The notes below the pieces were generated by a model that saw only the letters and a program-made list of their open reading frames with translations, ran no database searches and was not told the DNA's origin. Positions 8,227 through 15,886 of a stretch of 64,000 nucleotides of DNA are shown in pieces; positions within the stretch are counted from its first letter, which is position 1, and each line of letters starts with the position of its first letter. The stretch is from Agromyces aureus (GTDB lineage: Bacteria > Actinomycetota > Actinomycetes > Actinomycetales > Microbacteriaceae), in contig NZ_CP013979.1 of the NCBI RefSeq assembly GCF_001660485.1, forward strand, positions 930,001 to 994,000, written 5' to 3'. Made by a program: the position numbers and the translations under genes.

Positions 8227-9527
8227 GCGGTGGCTCCGGTCACGCCGAAGAACGGACGCACCTCGGCGAGGGCCGCCGTGAACCGGCGCACCTCGTCGGG
8301 GGTCGTGTAGATGTAGGCGCTGGCTCGGGTCGTGGCGCGAAGCCCGAGTCGGCGGTGCAGCGGCTGCGCGCAGTGGTGCCCCACGCGCACGGCGATGCCC
8401 TGCGAGTCGAGGAACTGTCCGACGTCGTGCGCGTGCACGCCCGGCACGTCGACGCTCGCGAGCGCGCCGCGCTCGACGCCCGCCCCGCTGCCGACCAGGC
8501 GGATGCCGGGAATGTGCGACACCTCGTCGACGAGCAGCTCGGCGAGCTCGACCTCGTGCTCGTGCACGCGCCGCATGTCGAGCCGGTCGAGGTAGCGCAC
8601 GGCCTCGGCGAGGGCGACGGCCTGCGACACGGGCTGCGTGCCCGCCTCGAAGCGCTGCGGCGACGGCAGGAACTGCGCCGACTCCATGGTCACGGTCGTG
8701 ATGGTCGATCCGCCCGTGCGGGCCGGCGGCAGTGCGTCCAGCAGGCGCTCGCGGCCGTAGAGGACGCCGATGCCGTTCGGGCCGAGCATCTTGTGCGCCG
8801 AGAACGCGGCGAAGTCCACGCCGAGCTCGGCGAAGTTCGTCGGGCGGTGCGGCACCGACTGGCAGGCATCGAGCAGCACGAGCGCCCCGTGGCGGTGCGC
8901 GAGCTCGACCACGTCGGTCACCGGCGCGATGTGGCCGGTCACGTTCGAGACGTGCGCGAAGGCCACGAGCTTCGTCTTGGGCCCGATGACGGATGCCGCG
9001 TCGTCGACGGTCCACGTGCCGTCGTCGTTCACCGGGATCCACCGCAGTGTCGCCCCCGTCTTCGCGGCGAGCCGCTGCCACGGGATGAGGTCGGCGTGGT
9101 GCTCGGCCTCGGTCACGACGATCTCGTCGCCCGCGGTGAGCCGGAACACGTCGGCTTCGGGGCCGCCGAGGCCGGCCGCGGCATCCGCCATTCCGAGCGC
9201 GACGATGTTGATCGCGTCGGTCGCGTTCTCGGCCCAGACGATCTCGCGCTCGCCCGCGCCGACGAAGCGCGCCACGGTGGCCCTGGCCTCTTCGAAGGCC
9301 GTCGTCGACGTGCCAACGAGCGTCGAGGCGCCGCGGTGCACGGCCGCGTTGGCGTGCTCGAGGAAGGCGCGTTCGGCGTCGAGCACGGCGATCGGCCGCT
9401 GGGCGGTCGCGCCGGAGTCGAGGTACGCGAGGGGGAAGCCGTTGAGCTCCTGCGCGAGGTACGGGAAGTCGGCCCGGATGCTCGCGAGGTCGAGCGGCCC
9501 GGACGTCGTCGGGGGAGTGAAGGTCAC
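8223..9527 (-). CDS. sufS: SufS cysteine desulfurase
   Basis: A 434-residue type II cysteine desulfurase. The PLP lysine is Lys 246 (FSAHKMLGPNGIG) and the active-site cysteine is Cys 386 in RVGHHCAQPLHRRLG, the conserved SufS loop. It takes sulfur from cysteine, giving alanine and an enzyme persulfide that passes to SufU, encoded directly downstream with a 4-bp overlap. The sufBCD genes are not in this window, so the pair stands apart from the main suf operon. Residues 111-126 contain an Ala/Gly-rich insertion. It is the first gene of a likely sufS-sufU-ectB transcript. Confidence 0.95.
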   Translation of the reverse strand: MTFTPPTTSGPLDLASIRADFPYLAQELNGFPLAYLDSGATAQRPIAVLDAERAFLEHANAAVHRGASTLVGTSTTAFEEARATVARFVGAGEREIVWAENATDAINIVALGMADAAAGLGGPEADVFRLTAGDEIVVTEAEHHADLIPWQRLAAKTGATLRWIPVNDDGTWTVDDAASVIGPKTKLVAFAHVSNVTGHIAPVTDVVELAHRHGALVLLDACQSVPHRPTNFAELGVDFAAFSAHKMLGPNGIGVLYGRERLLDALPPARTGGSTITTVTMESAQFLPSPQRFEAGTQPVSQAVALAEAVRYLDRLDMRRVHEHEVELAELLVDEVSHIPGIRLVGSGAGVERGALASVDVPGVHAHDVGQFLDSQGIAVRVGHHCAQPLHRRLGLRATTRASAYIYTTPDEVRRFTAALAEVRPFFGVTGATA

Positions 9528-9696
9528 GTGGGTTCTCCTGCGCCCGGTCGAGCGCGACGGTTCGCGCGCGACGGCACCCCTCCAGTCTGACGCACTTCCG
9601 CTGGGAGGCGGCCGCCGCGGGCCAGATGGCCGGGCCGCGGCATCCGGTCAGGAATCGAGAAGCGGCGTGCACCGGTCGGTTCGTAGCGTGAACACC

Positions 9697-10332
9697 ATGA
9701 ACAGCATCGATCACATCATCATCGAGGCGACCGACGTCACGGCCGCCGAAGCCTTCTACGACACCGCCTTCGGGCTCGGCGAGCGGGTTCGTGTTCGCCG
9801 ATCGGATGCCGCGACCAGCGGGTTCCGCGGGTTCACGCTCTCGCTCGTCGTCTCCCAACCGGCGAACGTCTCAGCCCTCTTCAACGCCGCGCTCGCCGCG
9901 GGCGCGACCGCGATCAAGCCCGTGGCGAAGTCGATGTGGGGCGTCGGCGGAACCCTTCGGGCACCCGACGGCACCATCTGGAAGATCGCCACCACGGCGA
10001 AGAAGGACACCGTACCGGCCTCACGCGACGTCGACGCGATCGTGCTGCTGCTCGGCTCGGGCGACGTGAAGGTGAGCAAGCGGTACTACGTCGGGCAGGG
10101 CCTCGTCGTCGGCAAGAGCTTCGGCGCGTACGCGGAGTTCACGATGGACGACAGCCCGATCCGCCTCGGCCTCTACGCACGCAAGGCGCTCGCGAAGGAC
10201 GCCGGCGTGCCCCTCGAGGGCACCGGCTCGCACCGCATCGTCATCGCCGCGGGCGCATCCGCCGCGACCGACCCCGACGGGTTCGCCTGGGAGCCGGCCG
10301 CGGTGGCCGCGCCTCTCTCGCGGGCCGAGTAG
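9697..10332 (+). CDS. VOC-family (glyoxalase/dioxygenase fold) protein
   Basis: A 211-residue protein of two beta-alpha-beta-beta-beta units. The first starts MNSIDHIIIEATDVTAAEAFYDTAFGL and contains LRAPDGTIWKI; the second starts VDAIVLLLGSGDVKVSKRYYVGQGL. This is the usual pattern of VOC metalloenzymes, though the His/Glu metal ligands are not all obvious. It could be a lyase, isomerase or resistance protein. GTG at 9688 is a possible earlier start in the same frame. It stands alone, divergent from sufS and convergent with the lipase-like gene, with a hairpin terminator after it. Confidence 0.75.
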   Translation: MNSIDHIIIEATDVTAAEAFYDTAFGLGERVRVRRSDAATSGFRGFTLSLVVSQPANVSALFNAALAAGATAIKPVAKSMWGVGGTLRAPDGTIWKIATTAKKDTVPASRDVDAIVLLLGSGDVKVSKRYYVGQGLVVGKSFGAYAEFTMDDSPIRLGLYARKALAKDAGVPLEGTGSHRIVIAAGASAATDPDGFAWEPAAVAAPLSRAE

Positions 10333-10347
10333 ACGCCCCGGCGCAGT

Positions 10348-10377
10348 ATCGAGACCAGCCGCGGCACTGGTCTCGAT
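10348..10377. terminator. Hairpin between convergent VOC and SGNH genes
   Basis: An 11-bp perfect stem, ATCGAGACCAG (10348-10358) with its complement (10367-10377) and an 8-nt loop, sits 15 bp after the VOC stop and can act in both directions. Confidence 0.75.
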
Positions 10378-10385
10378 GCGCTGCG

Positions 10386-11147
10386 CTACTCGACCGGCGG
10401 CGGCGCCGCCACTGCCGCCGCCGCTGCGTCGAGTGCCGCCACCCGCGCTTCGACGGCCGGTCGGAACACGTCGGCCCAGATGCGGTAGCCGCGGTCGTTC
10501 GGGTGGAACAGGTCGCCCGCGAACTGCGTCGAGACACCCCACATGCCCTGCCGGTTCGTGCGGGCGAAGAGGGGCACGACCGTCAGCCCGCGTTCGGCGG
10601 CGGCCGCGCGCAGCAGCCGGTTGGCCGTGCGCACCCGCCCCTGAGCCGGCGGGAAGTAGAAGCTGGGCAGGTCGGCGACGATCGCGTGGTCGGGCAGCGC
10701 CGCGAACAGCTCCCGGATCTCGTGATCGAACCGGGTCGGGTCGAAGTCCGCGATGTCGTTCGCGCCGATGCAGACCGTCAGCACGTCAGGCGAGAGCCGG
10801 GAGAGCACCGGGAGTTCGTCGTCGAGCGCGATGCGGAGCGTCGCACCCGAGATGCCGAGGTTCACGGTCCTGATGGGGCGAGTGGATGCCGTGGCCAGCG
10901 CCCGCGCGACGAACCCGACGTAGCTGTGACCCGGCCGGCTCGCGCCGATGCCCTGCGCGGCCGAGTCGCCGATCGCGACGTAGAGCAGCTCGCCGGACCC
11001 CGCGCGCTGCGCACGCCAGTACGCGGAGTTGACGGGGATCGACTCCGCCAGCGCCGTGCGCCAATAGTGCTGGCGGCGCGCGAGCCAGCGCCACCACAGC
11101 GCGATGCCGGCGGTGGCGAGGGCGAGGAGCACGCCGGTCGTGAGCAT
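10386..11147 (-). CDS. Membrane-anchored SGNH/GDSL hydrolase
   Basis: A 253-residue protein starting at ATG 11147, with an uncleaved membrane anchor at residues 2-22 (LTTGVLLALATAGIALWW). Then come the SGNH blocks: AIGDSAAQGIGAS with Ser 62, a conserved Gly in LGISGATL, GANDIADFD with Asn, and DLFHPNDRGY with the Asp-His pair. The fold cleaves esters of lipids or sugars at the cell surface; the true substrate is unknown. The Ala/Pro-rich last 15 residues are probably disordered. It is downstream of the squalene-cyclase-like gene on the same strand with an 89-bp gap. Confidence 0.85.
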   Translation of the reverse strand: MLTTGVLLALATAGIALWWRWLARRQHYWRTALAESIPVNSAYWRAQRAGSGELLYVAIGDSAAQGIGASRPGHSYVGFVARALATASTRPIRTVNLGISGATLRIALDDELPVLSRLSPDVLTVCIGANDIADFDPTRFDHEIRELFAALPDHAIVADLPSFYFPPAQGRVRTANRLLRAAAAERGLTVVPLFARTNRQGMWGVSTQFAGDLFHPNDRGYRIWADVFRPAVEARVAALDAAAAAVAAPPPVE

Positions 11148-11236
11148 CCCGCAGCGGCGTCGCCCGCGGGTCGAGGAACGCCGGTCTCGAGACGCAGCGT
11201 TCGTCGACCGGCCGGACTCGGGTGCGCGGCGCCGCA

Positions 11237-12199
11237 CTACTCGCCGCGCGGGCCCGACGGGCGGGCCCAGTCGAGCACGCGCATCGCCCGCAGCGTGTTC
11301 CACGGGCTGGGCTCGCCCGCCTCGGCGTCGACCGCGAAGAACACGGCGCCGTTCCACGGGTCGCCGGCAGCCCACCGGCCGTCGGCGCCCCGATGCTCGA
11401 GCAGCAGGTCGACGGCGGGGCCGAGCCGAGGGTCGGGCGGCGTGCCGTCGGCGAGACCAGCAGCCCTGAAGTGGTCGAGCGAGCGGAGCACGTCGTACAC
11501 CCAGTACGGAGGGAAGATGAAGTTCTCGTACCGCTCGCGCACGATGCCGCCGGTCGACTTGCGCCGGTACAGGTTGCGTTCGAGCAGGTACTCCTCGCCG
11601 CGGAGCCGGGCCTCGACCACCGCGACGTCCGTCGGCTCGCCGACGGCCACCTGATAGGCGAGCAGCCCCTCGAGCACGCAGAGCGTCGAGTCGAACGACG
11701 AGCGGCTCGACTCCTCGGGCGGTTCGCAGTTCCAGCCGCCGTCGTCGAGCTGCCCGTCGAGCAGGAGCTCGATCATGCGGTCGGCGCCGTCGCCGAGCAC
11801 CCCGAAGTACGCGGATGCCGCGAGCACGCCGCCGTTGACGCACGCCTCGACCTCGCCGTCGAAGAACGCCGGCGCCTCGGGCGCGAAGTCGTCGAACCGC
11901 ACGCCGTCACGAACCCGTCGGATCGCGGTGCGCGCGGCCGGGGCATCCGGATCGAGGCCCATGCGACGCAGGGACTGCAGGGTCCACATGACGCTGCGAC
12001 GGTCGCCGTTCTGTCCGTAGGCCTCGCCGCCCCAGTAGCCGTCTTCGGTCTGCAGGTCGAGCAGTCGGGCCCCGTCGCCCTCGGTCGCGACGCGTGCGCG
12101 CTCGGTCGCGACGACCTCGTCGGCCTCACCCGTCAGGTCGCGCATGACCTGCCAGCGCACGGAGGGGTCGGACTCGAGCAGCCAGTCGGTGACATCCAT
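11237..12199 (-). CDS. Prenyltransferase/squalene-oxidase-repeat (alpha toroid) protein
   Basis: A 320-residue protein made of helical repeats like those of the terpene-cyclase and prenyltransferase toroid. Turns such as LQTEDGYWGGEAYGQ, LLDGQLDDGGWNCE and HRGADGRWAAGDPW match the family QxxDGSW-type motif. The catalytic DxDD of squalene-hopene cyclases is absent, so it is probably not an active cyclase. Small actinobacterial proteins of this type have no settled function. ATG 12199 gives a clean start (MDVTDWLLESDPSVRWQ). Confidence 0.75.
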   Translation of the reverse strand: MDVTDWLLESDPSVRWQVMRDLTGEADEVVATERARVATEGDGARLLDLQTEDGYWGGEAYGQNGDRRSVMWTLQSLRRMGLDPDAPAARTAIRRVRDGVRFDDFAPEAPAFFDGEVEACVNGGVLAASAYFGVLGDGADRMIELLLDGQLDDGGWNCEPPEESSRSSFDSTLCVLEGLLAYQVAVGEPTDVAVVEARLRGEEYLLERNLYRRKSTGGIVRERYENFIFPPYWVYDVLRSLDHFRAAGLADGTPPDPRLGPAVDLLLEHRGADGRWAAGDPWNGAVFFAVDAEAGEPSPWNTLRAMRVLDWARPSGPRGE

Positions 12200-12260
12200 G
12201 GATCAATGCTGGCGCGACCCTCCGACGTTGCCAAGGGGTTGCGACGGCAGACTGGTGCGC

Positions 12261-12815
12261 ATGCTCGCTTCGCTCGACCTGCCCATCACCCTCGACTCGC
12301 GTCTCGGACCCGTCGTGCTGCGGCGCGCCGGCCTCGCCGACCTGGATGCGCTCATGGCCCTGCTCTCGGACGACCCGATCAGCGCGTCGCGCGGCGACGT
12401 GGCGTCGGTCGACGACGAGCCCGCGTACCGGGCGGCGCTCGCGGAGATCGTCGGCGACCCGGGCAACGACCTGCTCGTGGTGGTCGACGGCGACGGCGAC
12501 GGAGACGGCGACGGCCGGCTCGTCGCCACGATGCAGCTGACCCGCATCCCGGGCATGGCGAGGCGCGGCAGCACCCGACTGCTCGTCGAGGCCGTGCGGG
12601 TGCGCAGCGACCTGCGCTCGGCCGGCATCGGGGGAGCGATGATGCGCTGGGTGACGGATGTCGCGGCGCCGACGCTCGGCTCGACCCTCGTGCAGCTGAC
12701 CTCCGACGCCGCGCGCGTCGACGCGCATCGCTTCTACGAACGTCTCGGATTCGCCGGGTCGCACATCGGATTCAAGTACCGGGTTCCGTCGTCCGGAGGC
12801 GACGGACGCGGGTGA
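12261..12815 (+). CDS. GNAT-family N-acetyltransferase
   Basis: A 184-residue protein from ATG 12261. The acetyl-CoA-binding block reads VEAVRVRSDLRSAGIGGAMMRWV, equal to the R/Q-x-x-G-x-G/A motif A, and it ends with the usual AHRFYERLGFAGSHIGFKYR. A run of alternating Asp-Gly (about residues 77-86) interrupts the beta sheet before motif A. It is encoded by six-base direct repeats and looks like replication slippage. The substrate is unknown. It converges on the next acetyltransferase gene. Confidence 0.85.
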   Translation: MLASLDLPITLDSRLGPVVLRRAGLADLDALMALLSDDPISASRGDVASVDDEPAYRAALAEIVGDPGNDLLVVVDGDGDGDGDGRLVATMQLTRIPGMARRGSTRLLVEAVRVRSDLRSAGIGGAMMRWVTDVAAPTLGSTLVQLTSDAARVDAHRFYERLGFAGSHIGFKYRVPSSGGDGRG

Positions 12816-12828
12816 CCGCTCGCCTCGA

Positions 12829-12850
12829 CTGACGCGTCGCGTCGCGTCAG
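12829..12850. terminator. Bidirectional hairpin between convergent GNAT genes
   Basis: CTGACGCG (12829-12836) and its complement (12843-12850) form an 8-bp stem with a 6-nt loop. The 3' arm includes the stop codon of the minus-strand gene. Confidence 0.65.
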
Positions 12851-13425
12851 CCCTTCGACAGGTCGAGTCGCATGAGCACGCGCGGAAACCCGTTGAGCAC
12901 CGACTCGGTGTCTGCGGCCTTGCGGAACCCCGCCTTCTGGAACAGCGTGCGCGTGCCGACGTAGGCCATCGTCAGGTCGACCTTCTCGCCCTGGTTGTCG
13001 ACCGGGTAGCCCTCGATCGCGGGTGCTCCGCGCTCGCGCGCGAACTGCACGGCACCCGCGAGCAGCTCATGCGAGATGCCCTCGCCGCGATGGCCGGGGC
13101 GCACGCGGATGCACCACACCGACCAGACGTCGAGGTCGTCGACGTGCGGAATCTTGCGGTTGCGGGCGAAGCTCGTGTCGGCGCGCGGGTGCACGGCCGC
13201 CCACCCGACGACCTCGTCGCCGTCGTAGGCGAGCACTCCGGGCGGCGGGTCTTCGGCGCAGAGCTCGCGGACGCGCTCGCCCCTGGCCGGCCCCGTGAGC
13301 GCGAGGTTCTCCTTCGAGCCGATGCGGTAGCTCAGGCAGAAGCACACGTTCGCGTCGGGACGCTTCGGCCCGACCATCGTCGCGACGTCGTCGAACACGG
13401 TTGCCGGTCGAACCTCGATCCCCAT
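12847..13425 (-). CDS. GNAT-family acetyltransferase
   Basis: A 192-residue protein. The central part VWSVWCIRVRPGHRGEGISHELLAGAVQFAR carries the acetyl-CoA motif (R-P-G-H-R-G-E-G-I), and TLFQKAGFRKA is the usual motif B. The N-terminal half has NVCFCLSYR, a pattern seen in a subgroup of actinobacterial GNATs. It may modify a small molecule or an amino group on a protein. There is no close operon partner; the next minus-strand gene ends 42 bp upstream. Confidence 0.85.
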   Translation of the reverse strand: MGIEVRPATVFDDVATMVGPKRPDANVCFCLSYRIGSKENLALTGPARGERVRELCAEDPPPGVLAYDGDEVVGWAAVHPRADTSFARNRKIPHVDDLDVWSVWCIRVRPGHRGEGISHELLAGAVQFARERGAPAIEGYPVDNQGEKVDLTMAYVGTRTLFQKAGFRKAADTESVLNGFPRVLMRLDLSKG

Positions 13426-13467
13426 GGGCCCAAGATGCCACCGGCCTCCGACATCCGGAATCGTTCG

Positions 13468-13881
13468 TCAACCGGCGATCGAAGGCCGGCGCTCCAGGCG
13501 CACGACCGGGATGGTGCGGTCCACGCCGGCCTGGTGGTCGGCGAAGAAGGGTGCGAGCTGGAGGATCGAGTTCCAGGCGGACTCGCGCTCGGAGTCGCGC
13601 AGCTCGACGGCCACCGCGTCGTACTCGTCGCCGTGCACCTCGACGTGCACCGCTGGGTCCTCGACGAGATTGAGGTACCACTGCGGATGCTCCGGCGCGG
13701 CGTTCGCCGAGGCCACGACGTGATCGGCATCGGGCAGCGCGAGTCGCATCACGGGCGTGGTACGACGCTCGCCCGTGCTGCGGCCGGTCGTGGTGAGCAG
13801 CAGCAGGCGTTCGCGGTGCATGCCGGGCGGGGTCTCGCCGGCACGGAAGGCCGCCATGACGTCGTCGTCGATCTCGGTCAT
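13468..13881 (-). CDS. F420/FMN-dependent nitroreductase-family protein (DUF385, Ddn-like)
   Basis: A 137-residue split-barrel protein of the deazaflavin-dependent nitroreductase family. GMHRERLLLLTTTGRSTGERRTTPVMRL and the following HPQWYLNLVEDPAVHVEV are the hallmark blocks that bind the cofactor phosphate and place the substrate. Mycobacterial relatives use reduced F420 to reduce quinones or nitro compounds. It probably acts as a soluble or membrane-associated reductase here. It lies 35 bp before the DUF4287 gene end region on the same strand, but a shared transcript is not certain. Confidence 0.85.
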   Translation of the reverse strand: MTEIDDDVMAAFRAGETPPGMHRERLLLLTTTGRSTGERRTTPVMRLALPDADHVVASANAAPEHPQWYLNLVEDPAVHVEVHGDEYDAVAVELRDSERESAWNSILQLAPFFADHQAGVDRTIPVVRLERRPSIAG

Positions 13882-13916
13882 GCGTCCATGATGCTCCTCG
13901 GCCGGCTGAGGACGCT

Positions 13917-14207
13917 CTACGGGTTCGGGTTCGTCGCGGCGCCGTCGAGCCAGAGCATGTTGCTCGGGTCGCTGTGCGCCGTGCCCGTGCCGACGTGCTT
14001 GTCGCTGATCTGCGGGCCCTTCGTGATGACGTGCACGAGCGCCATGGCGTGCCCCTGCCCGAGGCCGTAGTCGGCCTTCAACCAGGCCACGATCGGGGTC
14101 GACTTCGTGGTCTCGTCGAACCCCTGCTCGTGGGCGAGTTCGATGAACTGCCGCGGCGTGATGCCGGTCTTGGCCTCGATGTTGTCGAGGTAGGCCTGGA
14201 AGGTCAT
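13917..14207 (-). CDS. DUF4287 domain protein
   Basis: A 96-residue protein that fits the DUF4287 family: FQAYLDNIEAKTGITPRQFIELAHEQGF followed by TKSTPIVAWLKADYGLGQGHAMALVHVI. The family function is unknown; the helices and the Gly-Gln-Gly-His segment are conserved in it. The start ATG overlaps the stop of the upstream cupin gene (ATGA), so the two are one transcriptional unit with coupled translation. Confidence 0.85.
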   Translation of the reverse strand: MTFQAYLDNIEAKTGITPRQFIELAHEQGFDETTKSTPIVAWLKADYGLGQGHAMALVHVITKGPQISDKHVGTGTAHSDPSNMLWLDGAATNPNP

Positions 14208-14638
14208 GCGTCGGTCCTCTCGGCGGATTCGGTGGGTGCGGGCTCGTCGGCCCACGTCTGGATGATGACGGCCGAGGCGTGGATGCACAAGACCTTGAGT
14301 CGGTCGGCGCCCGTGTTGACGAACTGGTGCCACACGCCCGTCGGCACGGTCGCGGTGTCGCCCGCGGTCGCGGTCAGCTGCCGGTCGCCGATCGTGAGCG
14401 TCGCCTCGCCCTCGAGCACGACCCAGGTCTCGGGGTACGGATGCCAGTGCAGGCCGGTGCCCTGACCCGGCTCGTTGTCGACGAAGAAGTACGAGACCGC
14501 GGCGCCGTGCTCGATGCCGACGAAGCGGCGCGTGCGGCCGGTGCCGATTCCGAGCTCCGCGGCGTGCACGATGGTGGGCGCGCCTGCCTGCTCGGTCGGC
14601 GCGAGAACGATCTCGGCCGGTGCGGATGACGTGATCAT
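14204..14638 (-). CDS. Cupin-domain protein
   Basis: A 144-residue single-domain cupin. The metal-binding motif 1 reads GLHWHPYPETWVVLEGEATLTIGD (two His and Glu) and motif 2 is AGDTATVPTGVWHQFVNTG (His). Such proteins bind Fe, Mn or Zn and may be dioxygenases, isomerases or ligand sensors. The gene is divergent from a DUF5937-type regulator whose start is 77 bp away, and it is co-translated with the DUF4287 gene. The regulator probably controls this pair. Confidence 0.88.
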   Translation of the reverse strand: MITSSAPAEIVLAPTEQAGAPTIVHAAELGIGTGRTRRFVGIEHGAAVSYFFVDNEPGQGTGLHWHPYPETWVVLEGEATLTIGDRQLTATAGDTATVPTGVWHQFVNTGADRLKVLCIHASAVIIQTWADEPAPTESAERTDA

Positions 14639-14706
14639 GTGGTGCCTCGATTCTGCGTTGTGGGGTGTGCATCAAGGCTCCGCCCGCGGCATCCGTCGGC
14701 GTTAGA

Positions 14707-14726
14707 GTTTCGATGTGGATCGAAAC
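14707..14726. promoter_or_regulatory. Dyad overlapping the start codon of the DUF5937-type regulator
   Basis: GTTTCGAT (14707-14714) and ATCGAAAC (14719-14726) form a perfect 8+8 dyad around GTGG, which contains the GTG start codon at 14715. It lies between two divergent units. It is probably the binding site of the regulator itself. Confidence 0.65.
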
Positions 14727-15707
14727 CTCGTGGAGTTCCGCCTCGCGCCGGGCGACATCTCGGCCATCAGGTTCGGCGTCTCGCCGGGGCACGAGCTGTG
14801 CAACGCGATCCGCGTGATGCAGCGCCCCGACGACCACCCGCTGCAGTGGGGCTGGCTGCGCAGCGTGAGGTCGCGGATGCCGCGGGAGCCCTTCGACCTG
14901 CTGCGCACCGTGATCGGGGCCGAGGGGTACTTCCCCGACTTCTTCACCACCACCCCGTCGTGGGACATGCAGCCCGACGACGAGTTCGCGCGCCTGCGCG
15001 AGGTGCCGCCCGAACTCATGCGCGTCGACCTGGCGAAGATGATCGTGCGATCGACCGGCGAGCGGCAGCGGGCGATCCGGCACATGCACGACGACCCCCT
15101 GCGGGCTCGGGCGATGCTCGCCGACGCGTTCGAGGCGATGTGGCACGCGGTGCTCGCGCCGTTCTGGCCGCAGCTCGAGCGGATCCTTCGCGCCGACATC
15201 GCCGTGCGCTCGCGTCGCATCGCCACCGACGGGCTCGGCGGCATGGTCGGAGCGCTGCACCGCAGCGTCGAGTGGAGCGACGACGCCGTGCGGGTCGAGT
15301 TGCGCATGCACCGCGAGGTGCTCGACTGCCGGGGGAGCGGGCTCGTGCTCGTGCCGACGGTGATGAACTGGACCCACGGATGCTCGGTGCTCAGCGAGCC
15401 TCCGGCCCAGCCGACACTCTTCTACCCGGCGCAGGGCGTGACCGAGACCTGGGCGCGCGATCCGGGCTCGGCCGCCGAGGCGCTCGGCGCGTTGCTCGGA
15501 CCCGCACGCGCCGGGATCCTGCTCGCGGCGCACGCCGAGCGCACGACCTCGCAGGTCGCCGCCGACGCCGGGCTCGCGATCTCGACCGCGTCGCACCACC
15601 TCGCGGTGCTGCGCGAGACGGGACTCGTGGCGAGCCGGCGAGCGGGCGCGCGCGTGCTGCACCTGCGCACGCCGCTCGGCGAGGCCGTGGTCGGGGCGAC
15701 CCTGTAG
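14715..15707 (+). CDS. DUF5937-type regulator with ArsR-like C-terminal winged helix
   Basis: A 330-residue protein. Residues 1-240 match the long N-terminal region seen in DUF5937 regulators (VEFRLAPGDISAIRFGVSPGHELCNAIRVM). The C-terminal 80 residues are an ArsR-like winged helix (GPARAGILLAAHAERTTSQVAADAGLAISTASHHLAVLRETGLVASRRAGARVLHLRT). No metal-binding cysteine cluster is visible, so the inducer is likely not a metal. The GTG start sits inside a perfect dyad and there is no ribosome binding site in front of it. This suggests a leaderless message and autoregulation. The cupin-DUF4287 unit on the other side is the likely target. Confidence 0.82.
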   Translation: MDRNLVEFRLAPGDISAIRFGVSPGHELCNAIRVMQRPDDHPLQWGWLRSVRSRMPREPFDLLRTVIGAEGYFPDFFTTTPSWDMQPDDEFARLREVPPELMRVDLAKMIVRSTGERQRAIRHMHDDPLRARAMLADAFEAMWHAVLAPFWPQLERILRADIAVRSRRIATDGLGGMVGALHRSVEWSDDAVRVELRMHREVLDCRGSGLVLVPTVMNWTHGCSVLSEPPAQPTLFYPAQGVTETWARDPGSAAEALGALLGPARAGILLAAHAERTTSQVAADAGLAISTASHHLAVLRETGLVASRRAGARVLHLRTPLGEAVVGATL

Positions 15708-15749
15708 GCCGGCGGGCCGGGCGCCGACTCGAGCGCGGCCCGAGCGCGT

Positions 15750-15833
15750 GCGGAACTCAGGAGATCTGTGCGACACGCCGCGCCTCAGGCCGGTCCGTGC
15801 GGCGCGTCGCACGTCGCGTCCTGAGTTGCGCGC
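15750..15833. repeat. REP-like inverted-repeat element, copy A
   Basis: A long imperfect hairpin with arms beginning AACTCAGGA (15754-15762) and ending TCCTGAGTT (15819-15827). Inside, GTGCGACACGCCGC pairs with GCGGCGCGTCGCAC. The same arm plan (AACTCAGGA, 8-9 nt, then GCGACACGCCGC) recurs at 49997-50080. It lies in the gap between two regulator genes and could also end transcription. Confidence 0.7.
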
Positions 15834-15862
15834 GGGGATTGACGCCACGAAGGGCTGAGCGT

Positions 15863-15886
15863 ATATTCACCCGCATGGGTGAATAT
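15863..15886. promoter_or_regulatory. Perfect 10+10 dyad on the start codon of the ArsR gene
   Basis: ATATTCACCC (15863-15872) and GGGTGAATAT (15877-15886) flank GCAT, so the ATG start (15875-15877) is inside the operator. The length and the A/T-rich outer arms suit an ArsR-family dimer. It is the only A/T-rich stretch nearby, and a bound repressor would block both promoter use and translation. Confidence 0.75.

Noticed and set aside
9528..9696. Riboswitch or RNA gene between sufS and the VOC gene
   Set aside because: I see no recognisable RNA motif; it is a short divergent promoter region with one CGGCATCC word.
14204..14638. Cupin as ectoine synthase or germin-like oxidase
   Set aside because: It has generic metal motifs only, and its partner is a DUF4287 gene, so no specific enzyme can be named.
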